Origin: Lepisosteus oculatus
Lineage: Eukaryota > Chordata > Actinopteri > Semionotiformes > Lepisosteidae
Assembly (NCBI RefSeq): GCF_040954835.1
Contig: NC_090703.1
Coordinates: 18,737,444 to 18,801,443, forward strand
DNA length: 64,000 nucleotides
Direction: 5' to 3'
Of the stretch, positions 13,001 through 24,413 are shown piece after piece (the first letter of the stretch is position 1; each line of letters begins with the position of its first letter). The notes beneath the pieces were generated by a model, which worked only from the letters and a program-made list of their open reading frames with translations, made no database searches and was not told where the DNA came from. A program made the translations under genes and the position numbers.

Positions 13001-16000
13001 AATGTTTGCACTTGTGGCAATACGGCAATTCTTCCTACTTTTCATGGCACTCAGTGAGTAATTTTCTACAATTTCAAATCACATTGGTTGAAGTGAGAAA
13101 GCTAAATTTAACGAGCAAAAAGTACAAAACACTTAGTACAAAACAACTGAAAAGAAAAACTAGAATTAAAACATAGGTTTCTGATTTAAGAACAATAAGA
13201 ATACAGTATTACAACACTGCCATCTCACTCATCTGCTCTCTCCCTTACCTCTTTGTCAATAAGTGCTGTGTGGGTCTGTGCCTCACTCTGGTTACATTGC
13301 ACAGATCTCCGGAGAGTGTAGATGACATGGTCATAGGAATGGTGCTCATCATTATACAGTACACAGTAATATACATCTTCTTTCACACTGCAAGTTAGAA
13401 AAGAATGAACGAGTTAACAGATACAACAGTATTCATATTTTCTATTCTCTTTGTTAAAAAGCTCAAATCAAGTAGGAATGATATCTCTAATGTCCAAAAG
13501 TCAGAAAACAGTTTGTGAACCCTTTACATCAAATCGAAAATGCCCCCAAAAAACATATTTGTAAGTGAGCAAATTATTACTGCAGATAACTACAAAGCAT
13601 ACTGTCCTTCTAGAATTTTAACCCATAAAGGAATAAAAACAACAATTTGGTGGGTTTCTTTTAATTTACCTATTCAGATGTACAGCTTAAAGTCAGCTTG
13701 TTCAGTCACTGACATAGAACTGTTACTGTAAGTCATATTCTGGTCATGGTTCAAGGACAAGCCCTCCAAGCTTCTTTCACCTTCTCTTCTCTGTTTATAC
13801 TTTTCTCTAACATATGAATGCACATAAAATATCAGTTTCTGAAATTATCTCAGTAGACCCTTAGACCAGCCAAAAGTAATTTTATTCAGATTTTTTAGCT
13901 GCAAAAAAGTCAATGACTCTGGGTTACAAAAGAACTCCCTATAGTCACAGGGTCAGAGGGTGTAAACAAATGCTTACACTACTGAAGAAATGAAGATAAA
14001 AGCAGGAGGATGATAATACTGAAGCCCTTTACATTTAGGTCAAAAGACTTGGCAATAAATCTCTTGTTCAATAAGGCTTCAATTAGAGAATGGAAAAGGC
14101 AGCTCTATCCAGACATAGCCTTCACTATCTATGTAAACTTCCCCTCTAGTGATTTCCATAACCTGTTCTGTGGAGACAAACATTACTACTATACCGGGGC
14201 TGCAATGATGAAGGTAGCTCTGCCCCTTCTTCCCACACCAGCATGTCGACAGTGTACCGGAAGAGAATCTGGAACAGTCTTAGAGCTCTCTCCCTCAAGC
14301 CTTCCTCCAAAACACTCTCCTCACCCTGTGCAAAACACACAAAAAACATTTCACCACTCAGGACCAAGAGGATATGGGAGGGAATTAAAGTTCTCACCAA
14401 GACTTCTTGGCCTACCCCTTGCACTTAAGATTCTAAGACTTACACTGGAGGAAAATCTAAAAAGCAAAGCTCCAGGCAGCAATACACTTCAACTGACGGC
14501 ATCAGCTGTACAGAGATAAATCTGAATTATATTTGTCTTTTTCTTCATAATTATATACTTATGTGTCATGTGGGTTGTTCACTAATGGTTACAATATTTG
14601 AAAAACTGGGCAGAACTGAAATGATGGCCTTAAAATTCATAATGAAGAAAAACAGTGTGCATACTTTAGAATATTGTGTGGACCTATACTAGAATAAAGA
14701 GTTTCGCAGAATTTCTGACTTACTCTCACTTCTTTATTTTACCACTCAGAATTAAAAAGGACCAAATAGTCCTTAAAAAGCACTGTGCCACTACACCGCC
14801 CAAATTGCTCATAGCTTTGATTTAATAGTAATTTGAATCAGCTTACACTCTTTCAAGTGCCATACAGGCTGCAACATTTACTAGAGCCAACATAGATATA
14901 AAACAGATATAACAAAACTACTTCAAACAAACCAAGTATAAAAGCAAATAAAGTAATAATGCATTTAATAAAAGTTCAGCATTCAGCATTAAGAAGCTAC
15001 TAAATCATAACTTTTAATTGCACTTTACCAAAATATACACAACTATTCACAGTAATGAAACATAACTTGCTTTTAACACAATGTGCACATTTTGATTTTT
15101 CAGGAACATTTCCTTGGCAAATCTCCATGATAATCCCAAAAATGTAGCAATGAACTTTCACCCTACTTCCTCTGTACTCTATGGAAAATATTCCATTGGA
15201 CCCACCAGTTAGGTTTTTCTGAGAATGCAGGGTGATAGTGATGTGTGGGCCGGCTTTGTTTTGACCCACACCCACCCGACCCAATCTAAAATCTTTTTTT
15301 TTTAACCCGTGCCCTCCCAACCCGGGGGTGTGAGTGACCATCACTACAGGTTGACATTTTAAGTGTTTCAGTGCAGTACAGGCCAGAGCAGAATAAGGTT
15401 GTACAAGCCTTTATAAGAAATACACAAAAGTGTTTTTAGTGTACAACTATGTTGCTCAAGTTCTTTGATAATGATGTAACAAATGTTTTTGGAAGTTAGG
15501 ACCTTTTGTTAATTTTCATATCTTAATTCAGTATTTGAGATCTTTTTTCTCTGCTTTAACACTGAATTTTGAAGTTTAAAGCCACTGCCAAGTTTTGCAC
15601 ATTATGTTGCAATGATATTGCCATCTATTGTTAATGGGCAAAGTATAAATCATGATGTTGTGGTTGTGGCACTAATTTCAATATTGTCACAGATATCACC
15701 ATGCCTAAAGATTAACTCCAAGAACAGTCTATAACTATACACATACTGAATAATAAATGTGAACACTTTTGGTTTAAAAATCTAGGAACAGACTGTGTGT
15801 AAATCTATATCAAATACAATCTTTGAAGATTAGCTAACCTTTCTGAAATCAAGTATTCCTTATCTATAGTTTCATCACCCACTGTCAAAACCAAATATGT
15901 CCGTAACACATCAGATGGCATGAATAAGTAAAATACAATGAAAAAGCTAATATTTTACCTAAAAGCTTTCATAATTAAACCAGGGCATTCTGAAAGAGTT

Positions 16001-19000
16001 CTGTTGCATCACAGATGCAGTTCGATAAAAGCATGAAACACAAACACACCAGAACAGCAAGCTTTAATTCAATAGAAACACCTGCTGTTTATGGAAAGAC
16101 ATCAGGGAAAATGAGTAAAGGGCTGTCTGTTTAAAATCACATCTGTTGAATGATCTCCCCAATCTTATCCTCGGTTTTATGCTCTGCCATACTTTTTTAA
16201 TGTTATGTTCCACCAATCACCAATAATCATCAATGATTATTTGTATTGTCTTTTCACACATCACTGGCCTAAGCACATTACTATTCTATTGTAAACAACA
16301 CTTATTTTGGGGCCCTGGGTTCTATTCTCCCCCTGTTCAGATGGGTTTCTCGACATGTGCCCCATTTTCCTACCACAGTCCGAAGACATACTTGTAGGTT
16401 CACTGGCTTTTGGGAAAATTGTCCCTGGCGTGTGAATCCAAGTCCAGTTTTATACCCTGCCTTTCACCAGTTGCTTACCAGGATAGGCTCTGGCTACCCC
16501 TTGAGCCTGAACTAGATAAAGTGGTTAGAAAATGGATAGATGGAAAAAACTTACTTTAATGCTTAATCTGAGTCTGCACAGATCTTATTCCAGCAGGAAA
16601 TGGTGACAGTGAAACTCGTGCTCAACCACTCTCAAATGTTCTGCATTTTCATGTACGTCAAACTTAAAAAAGCCGGTCTAGAAACAAGTTTCCATGTCCC
16701 TCTCTGTCTTTCTGATCTCAATCACTCTAGCAAATTTCCCACGGAACGAATTGTTCCTTGAAAACAGCCAAGGTCATAGGGTTGCAAACATTTATCCAAG
16801 AGCAGGATTTTGTTAGGCTGAGTGCAGAAGAACACAACATCACGCAAGCAGTTAATTAATGCCCATACATGAACATTTTTGCTATGAACACCTCCCACTC
16901 CAAGCTCCGGTTTCCTGACATCTACAGTTATTACACACATACTGTGTCCATGTCCCCTGCACTTCCTGGTTCATGTTTTGTACACGAAGGACCAGTCTTC
17001 CAGGCCTCCACATCCCCACAGTCACAGAAACCGCCTCCAGAGGATGAATGCATCTAGTGAAAAGATATCACATTTCTTTAACAAGATCAATTAGTCACAG
17101 TGATTAAGTCAAATTGATTGATAGTCATGAAAATCCCGCAGTTCAACTTTTTTTAACAAACGTTTGATCACTTTTGTTAAAAACTTTCTATATTAATTGC
17201 CAAACACTAAATAATGCCCAAACTGGTTTCTGCATTATGCTTTGTTTGTGATTTTCAACTGCAGTGAAATTGAATTGCAGTGTCAATGCCTTTTGATGAT
17301 ACTTGATCACAACATTAATACACATGAACATATCCCTGAATAAACGCTTTGGATACCTGCTATTAAATGTTTAATTTTAATTTAACATCTCATTCACAAT
17401 TTGATCAGTTCTTGATTATTAAAATCCAACGGTTAATAATATGTTTAATTAATGATCAGTGAACTGACCAAGATGAAAATGTTTGTTTGTTTAATTGCTT
17501 TTGAAATATGACCTCAGGACTTTGATAACCCATTTAATCATAGACGAAAATGAGGATTGAGTGGAATTCACCCATTACTATGACACATTGGCAGAACACT
17601 ACGAAAAGATGAGTATCAGCTTCTAAGTCTAAGGACCACAAATAAAACAAATGGATTCAACTCTAACAAACTCACCTGTTAATAATCAGGGACAAATCTG
17701 GGGTTTAACTGAGCTGAATGGATGTAATTGGTGGATGTTACCATGATAAACATGGGCAAGCATAACTGCCTATTTGAAAACCATTGAAACTTTATCTACA
17801 AAAAACAAATTTACATAAACACATTTAAGGGTTTACTTTATTTATTTTCTTTTTTTCTACTAGATAGCTAAAAAGCACAGACATACGAATTACAGCAAGA
17901 ATACATTTCTTTATAATAGGCTAATAGGAAGCCTTTTATTTTCTTAATGTGTAAAAGAAAATATACAGTAAACAATTTGGAACATATTAACCCCAGTCAC
18001 TACGTTTTACACAAAATTTTGAGTAATTAACACCAGTTTTCATTTTCTCTGTAGTTCATGACCCCTTTTCTAAACTCACGTAGTCTGTTCAAAGCTACAC
18101 TAAAAGAAAAAACAAAGCAATGATTTAAAATTACAAAATGATTTTAAATGCGTTTTGAGTCAGCTAACCTTGGTACAATACCAAACATCTTTTTTCTCTT
18201 GTCTTGAGGTGTTAGAATTGTTTAGGTTTCTCAGTCACAAAAGCAAGTTTCTCAGCATCTCAGATCTTAAAGGAAGCACCGATTAGGAGACAATCCTTAC
18301 CTTGTAACGATGACTCTTGTGTACACTGTTTTGGAAGCAGTCCATACATAACACACATGTAGGATCTATTGCACAGTCCCTGTAAAGCCAAAAAGCCTAA
18401 GCTGTAATTTAATAATTACATTTGTTACACAAGATTATATAGGGAGGACAGCCACACAAACAATTTCAGCATGATTGCAGTTACGTTTATAAAGGTACAC
18501 ATTTAAACTGTCTGAACCATTGCTTTCTTTTGATATTAATCTTCACAAAGCCATTGGTTTTATACATTTTTTATTCTCACATGAAATACTGCTATTCACA
18601 CTTATCAGTTTAGAAAACTGCTATCACTGTACTTGACAGTTCTCATTTGAGTTTTAAGAAGGGGCTTTTAATCCCCTCTTTTGCGCACCTGGGCAGTACT
18701 ACCGCGTAATATTATTGTTGCTTTTATTTTATTTTTTATTATTGTCATTATTAATATTGTTATTAATTATTTTAATAAATATATTCCTTTTTTGAGGCCG
18801 TTTTTTTAGCAATTTATGTGGTACTTGTTCTATTCCCATATCATTAACATATAGCTATAATATATTACACGTAGCCTAAATAGTCATTAATACAGCACAA
18901 GAGACCATAGCTCTAGAAACCTTAAATGCAGAAAACTACAATGAAATGGAGGTCTTATTGATTTTCCCACCTGTACAGAGGATTCTAATTTCTACACGAA

Positions 19001-22000
19001 TGCCGCTTTACCTTGCAAAACGTAAAGCCCAGAACACCCTGTCAGGTCCGTGAATCCCTCAGCGTCTTACCTGCAGGAGTAGGTGGTCTCCCCTTCCTTG
19101 AAGACTCGGCCACAGAGCTGGGAAGAGGTGCTGGTCTGCTGCAGCTTTTCCAGTCCAGTGCAGGGGTCCTCCCCGAACAGGTACCACTCCAGGGGCTGCA
19201 GCAGCAGAGGGACGGCCAACTCCTCCTCCAGCGCAGGCTGCGGCTCGGCGCTCTGGCAGTAGATCCTGGGCACCTGCTCTGCCAGGTAGCGCAGGAGCTC
19301 TGGACCAAAATCAGGCAGCTCCTTCCACATCTAGAAGAGAAAAGGCACATTTTTCCACAGCTTTGTTACTCAACTGTGACTTCTGTTTTTAAATGTTGAA
19401 CAACGTATCCTGAGGCACTGAAGGTCCTGTATAAATCCTTGTGCCTCAGGGTTTATTTTGTGCACCTCAAATTGATGACATCAACGTTTTGCCAAAAATG
19501 GAGGTTTGGGGTTTTTTTACACGGGGGATTTCATCTAGTAAAAACTTGGCTAATTTAAATTTTGTATCTTTACCAATATGTTAATTTCCTTTTTAATCTT
19601 TTCCCCCAAATTCCACTGTTCCAAATATTTCAGCAGATATCCTAATCATTCCTGACTTTGAAAACCGAAAAACAAAAACATTAAATGATCCATGATCAAC
19701 CTAAAATCAATCATTCAAGGTGACAAAATGAATTTAAATCAATAATGCATTTCCTAAAAAATGCTATAGTTAGAGCCATTGTTAATGTATAGATTTGAAA
19801 AACTTTACACGGTTATGGTGTCTCATAAAAGCATTCAGACACTTGCATTGTCTTCACAGTTTTGTTGTCATGACACACAAAACAGCCATATATATTTTTC
19901 TTCAACCTACTCCACACACAGTCAAAACAAAAACAAAAATAAGTAAATAATATGAAAGAATGATTGTATCACTTTTAAAACCTTTCTAGTGTGGCAAACT
20001 TAATTTATTTAGATATACAAAATTACCTTAGATCTCAGTCTGTGTACAGTAAAAGTTGTTCACATGATTTCAGAATAAATACACGCTGTAATATACCTCA
20101 GTCATGTGGTGAATTTCAAGGAAAAATCCAACCATCAAGACCAGGAGTTATCAACTCCTAAAGTTGTACAAAAGCACTAATCAGAAGAAAGGTATAAATG
20201 ATATGTCTTTCAAATTACATATGCCCTTAATATGTCTTTGAGCATGGTGAAGTTGATTAAGAAGTGAAGGCAACCAGACAGTTGATAGAAAATGTCCATA
20301 GTTTAACAATATTCCAGTTATTCCACAAACCCTTGAATGGAATTGACATACTAACATCTAAAAAACCACAAGAACCTTTCAACTTAATATTTAACTGGTA
20401 ATGCAAACATGTCACAAATAGTTTTATTGTCAGATAACACAGAATTTGACTTTTCAGGTCTAAATGCAGTGTTACATCTGACACAAACCCATAGTGAACC
20501 ACTCAATAAACACCCCCACTGCAAAGCATGATGGTGGCAGCATCGTCTTATAGCTTCTCATCAAGAGAAACAGTGAAGTTTATCCGATAGGAACTGAGAT
20601 GGAGCAAAGAACTGGCAAATCTTACAGGAAAACCTGCTTCAGACATAAAACTGGGATGAAAATTCATCTTTCAGCAGGACAATTAACCAAAGTAGAAGGC
20701 CAAAAAGGCAATTAGAAAGTGTATTCCCTATATTGAGTAGCCCAGTCTAAGTCTCGATAGAATTCTTGACTCAATAGGAATCAATAGCAAGGCTGCTGTC
20801 TGTGAGTAATCCAAAAGCAACATGAGACAACTTAAGCAAATCTGCCAAGAATGGGCAGGAATTGCACAAAGCTGGTGTGCTAAATTGGAAGAGACTTACC
20901 CAAAACCACTTGTGGCTGTGATTACTACCAAAGATGCTTACACCAAATATTAAGTTCATGGGTCTAAATATTTATGCATTATTTCATTGTTTGTATTACT
21001 TTATCTTGAATATTAAGTTTAAGAAATTGGTAGGCATCATTTTGTAATTTCATCAATGAAAAGGTAAAAATCAAACACCAATGAAAGGGCTTGAATACTT
21101 TTCCAAGACACTGCAGGTATATCCTAAATTATGATGTTCAAAAAGCTGTTTAGTAAATTCAGTAATTTACTAACAATCTTAGTTTAGTTAACTTTGTATG
21201 TCTGTATTTAGGTCTTTAGATTTTACAAATGTCACAGAAATTCACCTTTGTACTGTCAGTTTTCAAAGATGTTTCACAACAGTTTTGAAACGCTGAGAAA
21301 GTGTCCTTAAAGTGTGCTTCCTTGTAAAGCTGGATTTATCCAGAAAACAATACTGATATAAACAAAGTAAAAGTGAAACTCTGTGTTTAATTGGTAGTCC
21401 TCAAGTCTAGTCTACGTGGGACTTACGTATTAAAAATTAAAGCACATGCAATTCATGATTACAATAATTTCCGAGTTTTAGTTCTAAGATGTTGAGATGC
21501 TTCCAATAAATTTAACTAAGATTTGCTTACTTAAAAAAAACGAAGAAAAAAGTCATATTTTTCTTATGAATAGCGCCAAGTTTTCTGTTTTATTGTTTCG
21601 TTTTTATTCCATTGTATGATAATGAAATATATCACTTGCAATACTGTCACACGCTATTTTTCCTCTTATAATCCACAGAATAACAAAAACAATCAATAAA
21701 AGTTATATACATTTTTAAAATGTCGATCTTCTATGAGCGTACTTAACCACAAACTTCCGTCCCTTTCCAAACAGAATACTATTGATCTTTCAAGTATCAC
21801 TACCATATTATTCAATGTTATTAACTACAAGCAGCTCTTGTTGAGTCTCTTGAAAAACCAATAAAACCCAAGATTCAGGTCGATTTTAAACTAGTGAGAT
21901 CAGGCAGTGTCACTCTTGCACTTTTATTTGAAAAGCAATGCATTGTGAATTAAATACATATCCACTGTCATCTATTGTTTCCAATCCTGTACTGAGATCT

Positions 22001-22240
22001 TAAAAGAAAAATTAAATTGCAGCAGTTTGCTATAATTCCTTCAAGAAATCTAACCAAAATTCAACCCCAGGTAAGAAGAATAGTATTTGTAGAAAAGAAA
22101 AAAGCTAGTATCGAAGTAGTATACAAATCGAAGAAAAGAAATATACGCAATAAGTAAACGTAGAAAATTACCAAAATAAAATTAAATATACTCACCATAC
22201 TGAGCTCTCGTTTTGTTAATGTCTCTTCACCTTCCGCCAT
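1014..22240 (-). CDS. UBR1: UBR1, E3 ubiquitin-protein ligase of the N-degron pathway (5' part; runs off the left edge)
   Basis: Recognises destabilising N-terminal residues and ubiquitinates the substrate. Coding exons 5' to 3': 22240-22196, 19330-19071, 18379-18301, 17053-16943, 14325-14195, 13387-13249, 12856-12794, 12304-12181, 11948-11841, 10760-10672, 7184-7086, 6760-6603, 6481-6382, 5810-5682, 5416-5236, 4696-4635, 4436-4326, 3551-3486, 2933-2832, 2577-2514, 2358-2234, 1595-1543, 1116-1014. Together they make 2502 nt, 834 codons, in frame at every junction. Residues 87-158 are the UBR box; about 215-285 form the ClpS-like type-2 N-degron domain ([15 protein letters not shown]). Later segments ([52 protein letters not shown]) match UBR1 better than UBR2. 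The RING and autoinhibitory C-terminus lie outside the window. The start ATG sits in AAGATGGCGG. One intron (after exon 20) uses a GC donor. A diverged UBR1 paralogue cannot be excluded. Confidence 0.93.
7504..7746 (+). mobile_element. Foldback SINE-like retroposon, copy 1, with target-site duplication
   Basis: The body begins at about 7520 with a head (AGTTCAGGTGGGTAGCTGC) of some 41 bp, followed by two inverted arms, 7561-7642 and 7651-7732, separated by 8 bp. The arms differ at about six of 82 positions. Flanking direct repeats AAAGCAAGATTGGT (7504-7517) and AAAGCAAGACTGGT (7733-7746) match at 13 of 14 positions, as expected for LINE-type target-primed insertion. The arm contains the motif CTTCTTCAGGTGT and its complement. 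Copy 2 at 26.1 kb has the same plan. Confidence 0.8.
8255..8404 (+). pseudogene. LINE reverse-transcriptase fragment (FADD motif)
   Basis: In one forward frame the DNA reads [18 protein letters not shown] and, after a stop at the end of LEQHCQT, continues [14 protein letters not shown]. This is the catalytic [FY]xDD block and the following thumb-side region of a non-LTR retrotransposon reverse transcriptase. It is only about 50 codons long, has an internal stop, and lies inside the TIR element at 7869-10541, so it is a dead nested fragment. Confidence 0.75.
9880..9941 (-). repeat. tRNA-like SINE head (remnant)
   Basis: On the minus strand the sequence starts GTGGCGCTGTGGGTTAGG (box A-like) and ends GTGATCAAATCCCA (box B-like), the same pattern as the tRNA-derived SINEs at 27.3 and 49.9 kb. 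No SINE body or tail follows clearly. It is not a tRNA gene, as no cloverleaf with matched acceptor stem is seen. Confidence 0.4.
10843..10892 (+). repeat. tRNA-like SINE remnant
   Basis: The end of this stretch, GGATTCAAATCCCATGGG, resembles a Pol III box B as found in the tRNA-derived SINEs of this window. It lies in the UBR1 intron upstream of exon 10. Only the head is recognisable. Confidence 0.35.
14326..16942. other. UBR1 intron 4, with short repeat remnants
   Basis: The 2.6-kb intron is mainly unique-looking AT-rich sequence. It contains a short GC-rich remnant near 15,240-15,330 (repeats of CCCGACCC and CCCAACCCGGG type) and a SINE-type repeat at 16,308-16,543. No exon homology was seen. 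Confidence 0.5.
16308..16543 (+). repeat. SINE-type repeat ending in GATGG-like tail, copy 1
   Basis: It begins with CCCTGGGTTCTATTCTCC (box B-like), passes through CCTACCACAGTCCGAAGACA and a conserved 'ggataggctctggc' block, and ends AGAAAATGGATAGATGG. The same order of blocks is present at 25.6 kb. This is a widespread fish interspersed repeat; both copies here are diverged. Confidence 0.65.
16943..19330 (-). other. UBR1: UBR1 exons 2-4 encoding the UBR box
   Basis: Three exons carry the zinc-binding UBR box that holds type-1 (basic) N-terminal residues. Visible pieces are [16 protein letters not shown] (exon 2), [15 protein letters not shown] then VHKSHRYK (exon 3), and [17 protein letters not shown] with a following C-x2-H (exon 4). 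The Cys/His zinc ligands are all present, as are the acidic pocket residues (Asp107, Phe137, Asp139, Asp142 in this numbering). Relative to human UBR1 the residue after the last pocket Asp is Val instead of Thr, and GPFC is GPSC. The box therefore looks functional. Exon 2 is noticeably GC-richer than its surroundings. Confidence 0.9.
19790..21115 (+). mobile_element. Decayed Tc1/mariner-type element in UBR1 intron 1
   Basis: The left end includes AAAAGCATTCAGACACTTGC, and the right end includes GGGCTTGAATACTTTTCC, its approximate inverted complement. Inside is GATGGTGGCAGCATCGTC, equivalent to the transposase block GGGSIMLWGCF of Tc1-like elements, but the frame is destroyed. Size (about 1.3 kb) fits the superfamily. 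The 43-kb copy shares the internal 'ttcagaataaatacac...aatttcaag' region. Confidence 0.7.
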
Positions 22241-22260
22241 CTTTCATCTGCCGTAATCTG
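22196..22260 (-). promoter_or_regulatory. UBR1: UBR1 translation start in a YY1/TISU-like context
   Basis: Read on the minus strand, the start codon lies in GAAAGATGGCGGAAG. This matches the YY1 core AAGATGGCGG and all but the outer positions of the TISU consensus SAASATGGCGGC, an initiator used by mRNAs with very short 5' UTRs. It is followed by a 15-codon first coding exon and a clean gtgagt donor. The choice of this ATG rests on that context and on the in-frame join to exon 2. No TATA box is evident upstream. Confidence 0.5.
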
Positions 22261-22512
22261 TTACCAGGACAACGTGTGAGACAGGTCCCAAAACTGCTTT
22301 ACGACATTGTGGCAAGCGACAGTATCTGTCTTTACACGGCATGGTTGTACGCAACATGCACACATACCAGTGCCTGTAATACTCCTAAGGCTCTCTAGAG
22401 ACATGTACTGGAATAGAAAAGTAGAAAGGTACAGACTTCATAAATCTCACCTTACTACAACTGAAACTATATTGAGTACCGAAAGAAGCCTATTACTGTG
22501 CATGTTTGTCAT

Positions 22513-23108
22513 TAAAAAAAATGAAGTATACTGATTTTGGATGTTGATTAAATGTTTATTTTCTTACTGCCAGCAGCCATATCATCTTGCAACTCACAAC
22601 TGGCAACCCATTGAAGCTAAGCAGGTGTGAGCCTGGTCACTACCTGGATGTGAGACCTCCTGTGAAAAACTAAGGTTGGTGCTGGAAGAGGTGTTAGTGG
22701 GGCGCTCACCCTGCGGTCTATGTGAGTCCTAATGTCTAAGTATAGTGACGGGGACACTATACTGTAAAAAGGCACCGTCCTTCGGATAAGACGTAAAACT
22801 GAGGTCCTGACTCTCTATGGTTATTAAAAATCCCAGGGTGTTTCTCAAAAAGAGTAGGGGTGTTACCCCAAATGTCCCATTGGCCTCCTAATATTCCCCA
22901 TCTATGAATTGGCTTCATCACTCTGTTCTCCTCCCACTGATAGCTGGAGTGTGATGAGTGTTCTGGTGTACTATGGCTGCTGTCACATCATCCAGGGTGG
23001 GGCTGCACATTGGTGGTGGTGGAGGGGAGTCCCCATTACCTGTAAAGCGCTTTCAGTGGAGTGTAAAGAAAAGCGCTATATAAATGTAAGCAATTGTTAT
23101 TATTTTTT
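22513..23108 (+). repeat. 5S-rRNA-derived SINE, copy 1
   Basis: From about 22,572 to 22,685 the sequence follows 5S rRNA (GGCCATA-like start, GAAGCTAAGCAGGTGTGAGC, CTGGATGTGAGACC), which carries an internal Pol III promoter. A long body follows (GTGACGGGGACACTATACTG, CGTCCTTCGGATAAGACGT, AAAATCCCAGGGTGTTTCTC), ending AGCGCTATATAAATGTAAGC and a TTATTATTTT tail. About 60 bp upstream of the 5S-like part is also shared with the copy at 38 kb. The SINE3-like assignment is from family knowledge. It is not a functional 5S gene. Confidence 0.85.
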
Positions 23109-23499
23109 AATCATTTTGATTAATTCAAATTCACCTGGTGAAAATCAGTAATAAAAATAATAATACATGTAACAACAACGTTAATTTACAAAGCACCTTT
23201 CCAAACCCAAGGAAATTATTCATAGGCCCTAGTAGTGCATTTTACGCTTAGATTTGAAACAGACAGAGAATGTGTCTCTTGACAAGAAATGACATTCCAT
23301 AACAATGGAGTAAGAAAAAGCACTGTCACCAAAAGTGTGATATTAAGTCCCGGGTTTAGTGAGCAAAAGATCTCGACTGAAAAGACTGTATGAGAAGGAG
23401 TGTAAACATAAAGCCATTCAGAGATGCATGAAGGAGCCAGATTATTTAAAGCCTCAAAGGTCATATTGAATACATCACTTGCCAGACTTGTTGCTTATT

Positions 23500-23960
23500 A
23501 AGTGAACATCCAACATTAAATATATGTTGGAATCCAGAAGTGGCACATCAGCTACTGTGACACAGAAAAGCATAATGATGAGGTAATTTTATCAAACCAT
23601 CCAGCGACATGCCAGCAGGACAACACACACACACACTCCTTTTTCTGGGGTAATATTGCCTTTCAGAGATCACAATGACTAATAGCGCAATTCTGAATGT
23701 CCTACTTGCCAGACTTGAGCCCCCTTAAACATTTGCTGGATGAATTGGGACAAGAAGAGGCTTTTAAGGCTCAGAAACCATTGAACAGGCTCATGCTTAT
23801 CCAGGCTCTACTAGAGGAACCCCACAAGACACCTGCAACCTGGTGCCAATCAGGCTTCTCAGAAGTACACCTTATATAGCTTCCAAACGTGGCCACACAC
23901 TTCTGCCTGGGATTTTCACAAAAGAGCCTCTGCTGATAATACATATTAATCAACATTTAA
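23500..23960 (+). pseudogene. Tc1-like transposase 3' fragment
   Basis: A forward frame from 23,697 reads YLPDLSPLKHLLDELG, the counterpart of the SPDLNPIEHLWDELG block just before the last acidic residue of Tc1-type DDE transposases. Upstream sequence has several frame breaks. It lies between UBR1 and ATXN3 and is a relic. Confidence 0.7.
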
Positions 23961-24279
23961 TAAAGATGACTACGTCTTAATAATTTCATTATTAAATAAT
24001 GAATGCATATGATAGAACCTGTTACAAAACATTTTTTATTTACTTGATATCTTTGGCAGTTTGTTGCCGGAATAAATTTGATTATTTTATTACTTATGTT
24101 TGTTATATTGTTTTTGTCTAGAAGTATCTTTGCATTTTTTATTAAACTTCTTATTATTTTTAAATGTTTCTGAATACAAGTCGCCCCTACATTAAGTAAA
24201 TATATATAATTTGATGTCAGAAATACTTAACTTTCCCGAGAGTTTCTCAGACTTTAAAAAAAAAAAGACAAAAAGGTCC

Positions 24280-24413
24280 TCATACTTCCGCTAGAAGACC
24301 CACCTACCGAACTGTTGTCACATGACGAACGATTTACTGATAGGCCGCGTTTGCATGACCCATCCCCCGGAAGGTCAAGGTTCAAAGTATGTTAGTCAAC
24401 AGAAGGATCAAAT
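24280..24413 (+). promoter_or_regulatory. ATXN3: ATXN3 proximal promoter / 5' UTR
   Basis: This short stretch is CpG-richer than its surroundings and has no TATA box. It contains GTCACATGAC (24,317-24,326, one base from a CLEAR/USF E-box), an ETS-type CCGGAAG (24,367-24,373) and AGGTCAAGGTTCA (24,372-24,384), a DR1 nuclear-receptor-like site. Motif matches are by eye; function is inferred. Confidence 0.4.

Larger units (their letters stand above)
22241..24413. other. Head-to-head intergenic region between UBR1 and ATXN3
   Basis: The two start codons are 2.17 kb apart. The region consists of a short UBR1-proximal part, a 5S-derived SINE (22,513-23,108), an unclassified interspersed repeat remnant (about 23,150-23,470), a Tc1-like transposase remnant (23,500-23,960) and an ATXN3-proximal promoter part (24,280-24,413). 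Confidence 0.7.

Noticed and set aside
14010-14519. Plus-strand 169-codon open frame
   Set aside because: It lies antisense to UBR1 exon 5 and its flanking intron; the minus-strand reading gives UBR homology with matched splice sites.
19013-19399. Plus-strand 128-codon open frame
   Set aside because: Antisense shadow of GC-rich UBR1 exon 2.
1014-22240. Calling the UBR gene UBR2
   Set aside because: Exon 3 and exon 12 residues ([31 protein letters not shown]) match UBR1, not UBR2 ([15 protein letters not shown]). A diverged UBR1 paralogue remains possible.
22572-22685. Functional 5S rRNA gene
   Set aside because: The match has many changes and is followed by a SINE body rather than a T-run terminator; a second copy has the same fusion.
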